Below are positions 53,701-59,199 of a DNA stretch of 60,000 bases, in pieces. Under the pieces are notes generated by a model, which was not told where the DNA came from, did no database searches, and saw only the letters and a program-made list of their open reading frames with translations. The position numbers and the translations under genes were made by a program. Source of the stretch: Liolophura sinensis (Eukaryota; Mollusca; Polyplacophora; Chitonida; Chitonidae). Location: positions 12,562,706 to 12,622,705 of the forward strand of contig NC_088296.1 of NCBI RefSeq assembly GCF_032854445.1, in the 5' to 3' direction. Each line of letters starts with the position of its first letter. The first letter of the stretch is position 1.

Positions 53701-54910
53701 CTTTGTCCACATGTTTGTGACTCATGTATGGCCAGGAATAAACTGCACAAATCTAATCAACCTATGATTTGCACAAAATGTCATGTGGCTTGTTTCCCTC
53801 TCAATTCAGAACATCATGACATCAAAGTGGCAATGGTTCATTCATATAATCACCCAAGACAACATTAAAAAATTTGTTTTTAACCTGCATGACAAGGACC
53901 TTCATGTTGTTTACAACATCCTAAAATAAGGAGAAAAATGCCATGGACAAATTCCATATGATGTTACACTGGACAACTACAAAGGTTCTTTAAAAAACAC
54001 TAAGGAAATATTTTCAACCAGAAAAGTTTCTCAGTCTTCAAAACATAACGAAGCCTGTGGACAAGTTTGAGAAAACTGAAAGCAATATAGTTCGCCTTTA
54101 ATGTTTTCAATGTTTAATTTTCGTCTTAATGGTAAATGACACATTCAACATTCTCTGTGTCCAAATGATTTTTTATACCAGAAAAACGTAAAAAAGGTCA
54201 TCTTGTAAATTGTAGTCAATATACTACTAATTAAAATACTAATTTAAAGCCAAAAGCACAAATCACACATCTTTCCCACCAACTCACTTCCAATCTTAGA
54301 GCCCGCTATGCTTGAATCAACTGCATGTACTTGTACGTGAAACTTGGTCTGGGCAAGACAGACATTACTAAAGGCATACTTACACACTTAGTCTGAAGCA
54401 TGCAGTTTATACTGATTTCTGGTTTGTCACTTAAAAATTTAGCTCCCCAAAATCTTTGGTATTTCAAGATTGGAGGTACTGTATTTCACCTTTTAAGTTA
54501 ATTATGTAAAAATGCACTTTCAGTAACATGTGAAGGCTTTAAAATGATAGTTCTGATGCCAACATATAAGTTTTTCTGACATGAAAATCAATTTAACTTC
54601 AAAAAAAAACTAATAAGTGGCCCTATAAGATGGATAAATCAATGTAAATTGAGCAAAATGTGTCATTTCAGTGAAAAGTGCTAACTTTTAATGTGAAATA
54701 CACTAAGTCTAGTCAATATGCTCTGATCTTCATATCTTTTTATCCTCCAATATTCAAGAGCACAGAAAGGGAGGCTATCATGTAGCAGCTACAAGCATAC
54801 ACTGATCTACAAGTTTACATCCTCAAACCTTTCTCATTTGATGTTCCATTGGCTTCCACTATGACTTCACTGGCACGACGCCGTAGTCGATCCGAATGAC
54901 GCAATGCCAT
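20533..54910 (-). CDS. POGZ/ZNF280-type C2H2 zinc-finger protein with acidic and R/G/Y-rich C-terminus
   Basis: Twenty exons in phase give 1225 codons. Exon coordinates are in the separate entries. Residues 1-60 carry the acidic motif DIELMMECDDEPLTPAQ, like the LFMECEEEELEPWQ start region of POGZ and ZNF280 proteins. Next comes a low-complexity Ser/Gln/Gly region, then NWVSLDDYYYGK, against IMLVDDFYYGR in POGZ. The zinc fingers lie at about 277-297, 314-335, 344-365, 374-395, 403-432, 441-462, 543-564 and an atypical C2HC one at 588-607. A CFEC pair is at 524-527. The [12 protein letters not shown]-like segment (here ATSCSSAYANHM) is a family signature. Residues 779-1110 are Glu-rich, and 1111-1225 are rich in Arg, Asp, His, Tyr and Gly. 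No HTH or DDE domain follows, so it is closer in layout to ZNF280 proteins than to full POGZ. A nuclear, chromatin-associated role is inferred. An exact function cannot be read from the sequence. Confidence 0.88.
21182..21452 (+). mobile_element. SINE family A, full length
   Basis: Starts gggggcctccgtggctcagt. The duplication gtacaagtttcca is at 21169-21181 and 21453-21465. It lies in the last intron of the zinc-finger gene. Confidence 0.93.
21849..21943 (-). CDS. Zinc-finger gene, exon 19
   Basis: Encodes SDRRHSGSGSYHRDRSHDGH, then HGSRRDRDDKYR. It continues the Arg/Asp/His composition of the end of exon 18 and the start of exon 20. The acceptor is cattacag and the donor gtgaga. It enters in phase 0 and leaves in phase 2. 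Confidence 0.85.
22214..22456 (+). mobile_element. SINE family A, head missing
   Basis: Begins cgcagcgcaatgacccaaaa. Near-duplicate flanks tagatgtagga and tagatatagga. Confidence 0.87.
22526..24026. repeat. 54-bp satellite, about 28 copies
   Basis: The unit contains gagtcatcctatctgctcgt, then catgtaggtcctctgtctg. A 52-bp variant with gagataatg recurs, twice with the linked change gtgaggcatcc 216 bp (four units) apart, which points to higher-order duplication. It lies in the intron between exons 18 and 19 of the zinc-finger gene. Confidence 0.96.
24244..24310 (+). mobile_element. Possible fragment of a third tRNA-derived SINE
   Basis: Contains ttgagcggttagtgtcatcg and actgtgtgagctggcgaacc, which look like a degraded tRNA head (A-box and anticodon-arm area). 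There is only one copy here and no tail. Confidence 0.35.
24398..24514. repeat. 21-bp minisatellite, about 5 copies
   Basis: The unit is gatatcttgagaagatatgc plus t, slightly variable. Confidence 0.9.
24615..24700. repeat. 21-bp short tandem repeat beside exon 18 donor
   Basis: The unit is gcatatacaaccatgatcat plus t, three to four copies, starting within 15-20 bp of the exon 18 donor. Confidence 0.85.
24714..25709 (-). CDS. Zinc-finger gene, exon 18: 332-residue Glu-rich exon
   Basis: An unbroken 996-nt exon, phase 0/0, beginning VSNKEDMEKNASTSKEEV and ending RSSHDK before gtaatg. Glu and Lys dominate, with quasi-repeats around GVQAEKDVQKEGVQAKKGVQ. There is no recognisable domain. It is probably disordered or partly coiled. 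Its translation is codon-diverse and not a simple tandem array, which supports real coding use. The acceptor is tctgaacag. Confidence 0.85.
25972..26156 (-). CDS. Zinc-finger gene, exon 17
   Basis: Contains TSPKLSKSRRSRSGTMLVKL, then NFGKPKSKKIKSE. It is basic, with SRRSRS and KPKSKK as possible nuclear signals. The acceptor is ctttacag and the donor gtaaga. It enters in phase 1 and leaves in phase 0. Confidence 0.85.
26227..26336. repeat. 32-bp minisatellite, about 3.5 copies
   Basis: The unit contains gtctccaccagcgggtcacg. It is GC-rich against an AT-rich background and lies 70 bp upstream (- strand) of the exon 17 acceptor. Confidence 0.9.
26906..27085. repeat. Imperfect duplication of about 85 bp
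   Basis: The segment with aatttttgtgcacaaaaatg, then aaacagcc, occurs at about 26906-26985 and 26997-27085. Confidence 0.75.
27086..27887. other. Intron 16 of the zinc-finger gene, unique part
   Basis: No exon, RNA gene or repeat is recognised. Confidence 0.5.
27888..28440. repeat. 36-bp minisatellite, about 15 copies
   Basis: The unit contains gtcgaggtgcagctgtgcat and actgagaggacaaaa. The period of 36 keeps several frames open on both strands. It lies in intron 16 of the zinc-finger gene. Confidence 0.97.
28884..29069 (-). CDS. Zinc-finger gene, exon 16
   Basis: Contains SQFENESFVGVTNMSIAQVL, then an acidic run, DYDVEEEVPSDDDDADYRP. The acceptor is catcgcag and the donor gtgaga. Phase 1/1. 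Confidence 0.88.
29365..29454 (-). CDS. Zinc-finger gene, exon 15
   Basis: Encodes EREMDPRRRPGASILDALGL, then VKKQTAKRSA. The acceptor is gctttcag and the donor gttagc. Phase 1/1. Confidence 0.82.
29532..29745. repeat. 53-bp minisatellite, 4 copies
   Basis: The unit contains ctatatatacatagaacaaa and gacacagttatcacagaaaa. Confidence 0.92.
30770..31372. repeat. 59-bp degenerate minisatellite, about 10 copies
   Basis: The unit contains aggaaaccatcagaccttgt and gaggtacctgacattggaaa. It is more diverged than most arrays here, so probably older. Confidence 0.92.
31581..31652 (-). CDS. Zinc-finger gene, exon 14
   Basis: Encodes ANHMVFCYKRTCYAQKPDPF, then KEEE. It completes the last finger-like element begun in exon 13 (CLCGFSSRFGNKI then ANHMVFC). 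POGZ has a KHLVFNPSH ending here. The acceptor follows an A/T tract (tttttcag) and the donor is gtaaac. Phase 1/1. Confidence 0.85.
31988..32167 (-). mobile_element. SINE family A, body deleted
   Basis: The tail (repeated ATTTATTAAATAAATT) joins directly to the ctgccagaccttcccactta half of the element and runs to the head ccacggaggcccc. The middle-to-3' portion is missing. Confidence 0.75.
32168..32940. other. Intron 13 of the zinc-finger gene, unique part
   Basis: AT-rich. No exon is recognised. Confidence 0.5.
32942..34290. repeat. 120/124-bp satellite, 11 copies in an alternating dimer pattern
   Basis: The unit contains cttcattcaaattcgttcct and cttgtatactgggtagtcct. Successive copies carry tattaac, tattgac, tattaac and so on without exception, so the amplified unit is a dimer of about 244-248 bp. 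Confidence 0.97.
34590..36612. repeat. 42-bp minisatellite, about 48 copies
   Basis: The unit contains gtggacaagtctcccactga and aggccgccagcacacctcg. At 42 bp it encodes a 14-residue false peptide repeat (VDKSPTEGRQHTSP) on the + strand and others on the - strand. An indel at about 35515 breaks the frame. It ends about 95 bp from exon 13 of the zinc-finger gene, inside intron 13. Confidence 0.97.
36708..36895 (-). CDS. Zinc-finger gene, exon 13
   Basis: Contains CSMCRFATSCSSAYANHMMS, then FH, against [20 protein letters not shown] in POGZ, and CLCGFSSRFGNKI. In POGZ this region holds the HP1-binding zinc-finger-like part (family knowledge). The acceptor is ttttgcag and the donor gtgaga. It enters in phase 2 and leaves in phase 1. 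Confidence 0.95.
37438..37540 (+). mobile_element. SINE family A, diverged 3' fragment
   Basis: Contains cccaccataatgctgtccac and the AAATA tail. Confidence 0.7.
37612..37935. repeat. About 38-bp degenerate tandem repeat containing the exon 12 donor
   Basis: About nine units with cagggttcttcctgtactta. On the - strand the units read aaGTAAGTACAGGAAGAA. The real donor of exon 12 (aaGTAAGTACGGGAAGAA) is the last unit. Confidence 0.88.
37924..38122 (-). CDS. Zinc-finger gene, exon 12
   Basis: Contains APAVMKNLDLSRVQIPSYAE, then SFHCFECKGSMSNMDHF. POGZ has a CLECSFEIPDFPNHF segment at the same place. The acceptor is cttcatag and the donor gtaagt. The donor lies in a degenerate tandem repeat built from its own surroundings. 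It enters in phase 1 and leaves in phase 2. Confidence 0.92.
38320..38945. repeat. 65-bp minisatellite with internal inverted repeat, about 9.5 copies
   Basis: The unit contains gtctgctgccagactggtca. Each copy has the 9-bp arms tgtcagtgg and ccactgaca around a 16-nt loop. Confidence 0.95.
39101..39490. repeat. 44-bp minisatellite containing the exon 11 donor, about 9 copies
   Basis: The + strand unit contains cagctgaggttgaggtgaaa and gcaaatgttgagcacttact. On the - strand most units read ctgaGTAAGTGCTCAACA, and the first is the actual donor of exon 11. Confidence 0.95.
39489..39723 (-). CDS. Zinc-finger gene, exon 11 (fingers 5-6)
   Basis: Contains NLLCLYCLKVYKIK, YYHHLVKHQSK and CTSCKLAFFTPQEMKTHKKR, then DH. 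POGZ has LLCPYCLKVFKNG and CNKCRLQFLFAKDKIEHK. The acceptor is atgtttcag and the donor gtaagtgctc. That donor is the first unit of a 44-bp tandem array (see findings). It enters in phase 0 and leaves in phase 1. Confidence 0.94.
39778..40380. other. Intron 10 of the zinc-finger gene
   Basis: AT-rich. Nothing further is recognised. Confidence 0.5.
40386..40565 (-). CDS. Zinc-finger gene, exon 10 (fingers 3-4)
   Basis: Contains CRICEKDHETNSALSSHMKQ, then NH, and PYICQLCFFRSSMYSDVVDH. POGZ has [20 protein letters not shown]. The acceptor is gaattcag and the donor gtcagc. Phase 0/0. Confidence 0.95.
40611..40804 (-). mobile_element. SINE family A with internal deletion
   Basis: The tail joins at ttgattgagcccagaggaaa, skipping the conserved 3' segment. 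The perfect duplication acaccattaca is at 40600-40610 and 40805-40815. Confidence 0.9.
40816..41757. other. Intron 9 of the zinc-finger gene
   Basis: Contains a poly-G run (41449-41460). No exon is recognised. Confidence 0.5.
41758..41911 (-). mobile_element. SINE family B, 5' half
   Basis: Reverse copy from aaccagtcgttgcactatcc to the tRNA-like head gaccaactgagttatcgggg. The 3' half is absent. Confidence 0.83.
42100..42270 (-). CDS. Zinc-finger gene, exon 9 (fingers 1-2)
   Basis: Contains C-x2-C-x12-H-x3-H (CWYCNKMLYNNIKAMMHLQS then H) and the start of CKHCYKQFDTPFEMQTH. POGZ has CQHCYRQFSTPFQLQCH at this place. The acceptor is tgtgacag and the donor gtaagg. Phase 0/0. Confidence 0.95.
42299..42554 (-). 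mobile_element. SINE family A, full length
   Basis: The perfect duplication gaaaacaaccat is at 42287-42298 and 42555-42566. It is inserted about 28 bp upstream (- strand) of the exon 9 acceptor. Confidence 0.93.
42707..44056. repeat. 35-bp minisatellite, about 38 copies
   Basis: The unit is ggcctgattgtcaccacctg, then acatcattggtccag. Blocks with linked variants (ggtgcag, ggtcaag, tttttggtc types) recur several times, showing higher-order duplication. It lies in intron 8 of the zinc-finger gene. Confidence 0.97.
44227..44315 (-). CDS. Zinc-finger gene, exon 8
   Basis: Encodes GNWVSLDDYYYGKAEGNAWY, then SEETGEYRFK. The LDDYYYG core corresponds to the VDDFYYG segment just ahead of the POGZ fingers. 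The acceptor is ctgatacag and the donor gtgagg. It enters in phase 1 and leaves in phase 0. Confidence 0.9.
44388..44466. repeat. 18-bp minisatellite, about 4.5 copies
   Basis: The unit is agtcacagtgagcacagc, in intron 7, close to exon 8. Confidence 0.93.
44867..45010 (-). CDS. Zinc-finger gene, exon 7
   Basis: Contains GTYGLGVKRSYAYDEFSQDS, then a Lys-rich KKQKKK that could act as a nuclear localisation signal. The acceptor is actgacag and the donor gtacag. Phase 1/1. Confidence 0.82.
45844..45910 (-). CDS. Zinc-finger gene, exon 6
   Basis: Encodes PSKQRPAGSIPVGRVAAQPR plus KQ. The acceptor is gttcacag and the donor gtaaga. It enters in phase 0 and leaves in phase 1, the phase exon 7 needs. 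A second possible acceptor (cctgcag) lies inside it. Confidence 0.65.
45920..47340. other. Intron 5 of the zinc-finger gene, unique part
   Basis: No exon is recognised. The stretch 47230-47330 looks like a very diverged SINE (accagcaacctttggcaagt). Confidence 0.45.
47353..48045. repeat. 49-bp minisatellite, about 14 copies
   Basis: The unit contains ccccttattgtcaccaaggc and tccacatacagtccagctgg. A gradient of variants (tggcg then tggtg then tggcat) runs along the array. Confidence 0.96.
48175..49045. repeat. 33-bp minisatellite, about 26 copies
   Basis: The unit contains ctatatatcctcaacaccct and gtacactgtacag. The 33-bp period gives false ORFs on both strands. The variants tacAg or tacTg and Tac or Tgc form repeating blocks. 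Confidence 0.97.
49460..49498 (-). CDS. Zinc-finger gene, small exon 5 (13 codons)
   Basis: Encodes DSNSGQNMTYILG. The acceptor is aaggttcag with a weak pyrimidine tract, and the donor a consensus gtaagt. Phase 0/0. Because it is short and keeps phase, it could be skipped or spurious without changing the frame. Confidence 0.55.
49499..50330. other. Intron 4 of the zinc-finger gene, unique part
   Basis: A SINE-like tail only (gatttatttatttaatttgt, at about 49740). No exon is recognised. Confidence 0.45.
50331..50603 (+). mobile_element. SINE family A, full length
   Basis: Starts ggggcctccgtggctaagtc. The flanks ctgtctgcgct and ctgtatgcgct form a near-perfect duplication. Confidence 0.92.
50752..50845. 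repeat. Copy of a 94-bp segment also found at 53168-53261
   Basis: Shares gttctgagctaaatgaagtt and the following about 75 bp nearly perfectly with the stretch next to the exon 2 donor. Confidence 0.9.
51046..51135 (-). CDS. Zinc-finger gene, exon 4
   Basis: Encodes 30 residues beginning AGTSILNKNHVQMMRTNSGA. The acceptor is cttctag and the donor gttagt. Phase 0/0, open throughout. Confidence 0.7.
51136..52216. other. Intron 3 of the zinc-finger gene
   Basis: Two diverged SINE-like stretches are suspected (about 51415-51545 and 51815-52060, the latter with ccagcgggagctggact). No exon is recognised. Confidence 0.45.
52217..52284 (-). CDS. Zinc-finger gene, exon 3
   Basis: Encodes ASTVQLSNAGTGSHVIQSPP plus RQQ. 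The acceptor is ttttgcag and the donor gtaaga. It enters in phase 1 and leaves in phase 0. Low-complexity Ser/Gln content is as expected for the linker of this family. Confidence 0.78.
52285..53167. other. Intron 2 of the zinc-finger gene
   Basis: Contains a poly-G run at about 53110. No exon or known element is recognised. Confidence 0.5.
53168..53261. repeat. 94-bp segment duplicated at 50752-50845
   Basis: Lies about 13 bp downstream (- strand) of the exon 2 donor. It has the same orientation as its copy 2.4 kb away. Confidence 0.9.
53275..53523 (-). CDS. Zinc-finger gene, exon 2
   Basis: Contains GVRVLRSKDDIELMMECDDE, then PLTPAQLDANFRAKEAHALA. The MECDDE core parallels the conserved acidic N-terminal motif of POGZ/ZNF280. 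The acceptor is tttcacag and the donor gtgagc. Phase 1/1. Confidence 0.85.
53524..54828. other. Intron 1 of the zinc-finger gene
   Basis: AT-rich. No recognisable repeat or exon. Confidence 0.5.
54829..54910 (-). CDS. Zinc-finger gene, coding exon 1 with start codon
   Basis: Encodes MALRHSDRLRRRASEVIVEA plus NGTSNEK. The ATG at 54910 has a good context (gcgccATGg) and lies 9 nt after an acceptor (ccttcag) at 54920-54921, so at least one 5' noncoding exon is upstream. The donor is gtttga, phase 1. The frame is also open back to the acceptor, so an N-terminal extension cannot be excluded. Confidence 0.72.
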
Positions 54911-54921
54911 GGCGCCACACT

Positions 54922-55789
54922 GAAGGATGAAGTTATTAAAACCACATCACCCAGAAATCAAGTAATGTGACACAATGGGTAGCCCACAAATTCACTGTTT
55001 GTTTGGATTAATAGTGTACTGTGGTATACTTTCTTAAGTGTATTTCACCTGACCAATAGGGATGGGCAGCAGTCAGATTCACTGGCTACAGGAAACCACA
55101 GCAGTCAGCCATATACATGTACACGTATCTCCTGGACCCCTTGTAAATGTTTAAGGCAAGGGCTGCATTCAAAATGGCCATCTCATTGGGTACTAAAGGA
55201 GTTACCTCCCTTGGTCACACTAACTGTAAAGACTTTATTTTGCTCTACTGGATAACATGACACTTCAGCTTTTGCAAAATACAGATGTATTCACACGTAC
55301 ATTAGTGCTTCAAGGAATCAAGATGCCAAAGATTCCTCATACAAATCAGCCTAAAGTTACATTTTGTCCCAAAGAATCATCATATCAAAGACACCGCCCA
55401 CTCAGTGTATCCTGACCAGTCCTTGAGTTACGTCTTCAGTGCTGCCTCAATAAATTATATAGCCAAAGACACCAGGGACCTTGTAGGCTCAGTTTCTCAA
55501 CTCAAGAATATGTGAGCAGGAATGGGTATTTAAGCAACTCTTTGATGCCAACATGGAGGAAATGCTGGGTGAAGGTCATCAGGTATTTTAATATTCACGT
55601 GTTTACGTGAATTACCAGCATGTCATCAACCAGATTCATGGGTGCTCTGACCTAAAACCAGGCTTGCAAACTTCAAATGGCATTAAAGAGTCATTTCAGC
55701 CAAGATTCTCCTATTGATGAATGGAAGAAGCAAGGTATCCTGTCCACCACAAGGTGAGTTCATCCGAATACTATTCATGAATTTTCTCA
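54922..55789. other. 5' noncoding intron of the zinc-finger gene
   Basis: Nothing recognised. Confidence 0.45.
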
Positions 55790-55801
55790 GATCTTCAAAT
55801 A

Positions 55802-55936
55802 TTTATTTATTTGATAGGTGTTTTACGCCGTATTCAAGAATATTTCACTTATATGATGGCGACCAGCATTCTGGTGGGAGGAAACCAGGCACAGCCCGGG
55901 GAAAACCCACGACCATCCGCAGGTTGCTGGCAGACC
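55802..55936 (-). mobile_element. SINE family A, 5' truncated
   Basis: The perfect 12-bp duplication gatcttcaaata is at 55790-55801 and 55937-55948. The element stops at ggttgctggcagacc, so it was truncated during insertion. Confidence 0.93.
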
Positions 55937-55948
55937 GATCTTCAAATA

Positions 55949-56718
55949 ATCCTACTAATACCGAGTACTTATAGTTAAACAACATTTTTGACCATTTCCG
56001 TCAAATTCCTCGACTGATGTCATTTTCCTGAAGCCACATCTTTTTTTCCTGGTGTGCCGTAATCTGCAGCATCCTGAATCACATTAAAGTTTATTCAGTG
56101 ATGACATTGTCTTCTGAGCAGGAGACGTCGTAGTTGGGTCAAATGGGGTAATATGACATCACACCAGGAATTTGTACGGAAATGACCGAACATTTTGTTT
56201 TTTACACTGAATTGTACTACATGGCCTTTGAATTGCCCAAGAAGCTTAACATATCTTTATGTAATAACTTTTTGTACATACTATGTACCCCATGTTACAT
56301 TACTAGCAATTTTAGCCTGAAATGTGTGGGCACCAGAATGGCTCTTCAACCAAACCTTCATCTCATGATCAAAATCTAGGTCCTCAAATTTAAATGGTTT
56401 AAACTAAATTTTTCCCCCGACCCCAAAACCAAGCACTCAAACTTACAATGACATAAACCCAACCTCAGCATAAACTTAAAATAAACTTCAACACAGCATA
56501 AAGTTTAATTCAGTTAAGAAGACAAATTTACTCACATGTTTTCATTTACTGTCCTCTTTTAGACGGATTAAAAGAAAATCTGCACCTGCATCACAAACAA
56601 TGTCTTCGTCAGTTCTCCACTTCCCTCTATTACTATCCCGGCATCACAGTGGCTGGTCACATTCTGGATTAAAAAATGAATACCAAATACTCTTAACAGA
56701 TGTGACACTAAAAATCAA
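55949..56718. other. 5' noncoding intron of the zinc-finger gene
   Basis: Nothing recognised. Confidence 0.45.
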
Positions 56719-57005
56719 ATTATTTATTTATTTATTGATTTATTTATTCATTTGATTGGTGTTTTATGCCGTATTCAAGAATATTTCACTTATACAACGA
56801 CGGTCAGCATTATGGTGGGAGGAAACCGGGCAGAGCCCGGAGGAATCCCACAAACATCCGCAGGTTGCTGGAAGACCTTCCCACGCACGGCTGGAGAGGA
56901 AGCCAACATGAGCTGGACTTGTACTCACATCGACTGCGTTGGTGAGAGGCTCCTGGATCATTACGCTGTGCTAGCACACTAACCAACTGAGCTATGGAGG
57001 CCCCC
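56719..57005 (-). mobile_element. SINE family A, full length
   Basis: Reverse copy with a long ATTT-type tail and head ctgagctatggaggccccc. The flanks share caaatta. Confidence 0.9.
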
Positions 57006-57676
57006 AAAAGACAAATTAAGAAATTATTGAATACTGGTACCAATTTTTCCTTGGTTATGAGCTGAAAGCAATATTTATGAGCAGCTGGATGAAATCTAAA
57101 GCTATCATTATAAGTATGTTTGCTGGACCCTCAAAAAAGGGCCTTGATCTAAAGTTTTCTGGTACAAATTTTTTTTTTAATTTTCTCTAAATGTTTACTC
57201 TTTCTTCAATAGCCAGAATAAAATAAAGGAAACCTCTACCGATCTACCTTACTTTTTCTTATAGGGTCAAGATACGGGTTATAAAAGATTTCTCAATTTT
57301 TTTTACGGATGAGGAAACCGGCCAGAATTTCTTAAGACTGCATCATCTGACGACAATTACCATGTGTGATCCTTTTTGCATATGTTATAGAATTCTAATC
57401 ACCTGTAATACAATATACTCATTCTTCAAACCAAACAAATCTAACTTACAACTGACTGTAAAGATGGCAAAAATTAGAGCATAGACATAGCGTGCCATTA
57501 AATGATTTTGTCTTTTGCTAGAACATAATCACAAACATGGTTTAGGTTCATGTCAGAGATCAATCTGTGAAGTCCTGAGATACTATGCAAAAAGTGAAAA
57601 CTTGAATGCACGCACAGACGGACAGACAAATCAACACAACAAGCAATTCCTATCAAGGTATTATGGCAAATAATTA
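57006..57676. other. 5' noncoding intron of the zinc-finger gene
   Basis: Nothing recognised. Confidence 0.45.
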
Positions 57677-57889
57677 AGTGAGTGCTTGGGGTTTAACGTC
57701 GTAGTTAACAATTTTTCAGTAATGTGACAACAAAGGAGTCCTTAGAGTGTATGTAATGTGCCTCCTTGTTGCAGAAAGGATTTCCACCGCTCTTTTATCT
57801 AGTGCTGCTTCACTGAGACAACTTACCGAAGGCAAATAAGCCACCCCCCACCAGAGTCATTATACTGATACGGGTCAACCAGTCAATGC
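57677..57889 (-). mobile_element. SINE family B, 5' truncated
   Basis: Reverse copy from gtgagtgcttggggtttaac to tatactgatacgggtcaacc. Confidence 0.87.
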
Positions 57890-59199
57890 ACGCAAAAAAT
57901 TACCATGTCAAATCTGAACTGAAACTGTTAAGCGTACACCAACATATTACATGGATGTGAAAACAACAATTTGAATGAGCAGGGATTCCAATACAAAAAT
58001 CTTGTATGAAACCTTCAAATTTCAATGATGATATCGTGCAGAGATGAAAATTGTAACAAACGCACACGCTGACAAATAGATGGACACCCACTGAAGTCAT
58101 TACATTTAGGCAAATTTGTCACAGCACAGAGAACTGCAATTACCATGGCACTTTCTTTTGGCAACTATTTTTTTTCATAATAAACTATTATTTGTGCTAG
58201 ATGTTTCACAAGTTATTGCCTCAAAAAGTTCTAGATGGTCTTTGCCAATTTCTGGTTTAATGCAGCGAATCACTCGCTTTTCTGATGTTGTCACTAACAA
58301 AAATGTATCAATCAATCACCAAAACTGAACTAACTGTGTGGCTGTTCTCTGTGAAGATTACTTAACACGCAGGATTGAAACAAACCTTAACAAGTACTCC
58401 CAAGCAAGTCATCAAGACAAGAGATTCATAGACCAAATACACAATCAATCATCCAGTCTAAACAAAAACTGTGTTTGCTGGAAGCATGGATGGAAAGAAA
58501 AATGGTTAGTGAAAAGGGCAAGCAGAAACTATGCGTTGCCCCGGGGGAAACAGTAAGTTATGCCTTTTGCACAAAGAAACTTTAGACGTTTGAGAGTCAA
58601 TCCTGATCAAAGGCCGAATCTCACTTTGTACATAAATGGGGACCATAATGACCCAGCAGGAACATGGAACAAGGTAATGTGAACAAAAATCTCATCCCCA
58701 TTTTACATATCCTCGCATAATCAAAATTATTTTATAACTGGCCGTCCATGTATGTCAAGTATTTATATGGTCCAATCGTGCTTTTTTTCTTCTTCTTCTT
58801 GTAATTGTCCATTATGACTACAATTACTGAATTATATGTCACTCTTATTGCAACAATTAATATTGTCTCTATTAGTACGATCGCAACGCCAGTCATTTAC
58901 AATCGACTCAGCCTAAAAATCTTCTTCGTTTTATCGTCCAAATGCTTGTTTGCTGAAAAAATATGTTATTTTTTTTTGGTTTGTTTCTTTGTTGTGCCTT
59001 TTTTTTAAATAAAATCTGAACAAAACCGCTAGCGCCTAATTAGCCAAATAAATGGTCAATCCTACCAGTAACAGAACCTAAACTCTAGACTGGCTGTGGA
59101 CTAAGTTTGTCTGGAGCTTCGGCAACGTAGCCCAGCATGTTCCACTTGGATAGTGGTCGTGCCTGGCAAGGTACCACACAAACTTAGCATCACAACATT
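57890..59199. other. 5' noncoding intron of the zinc-finger gene or upstream sequence
   Basis: AT-rich. No coding exon is recognised on either strand. Confidence 0.4.
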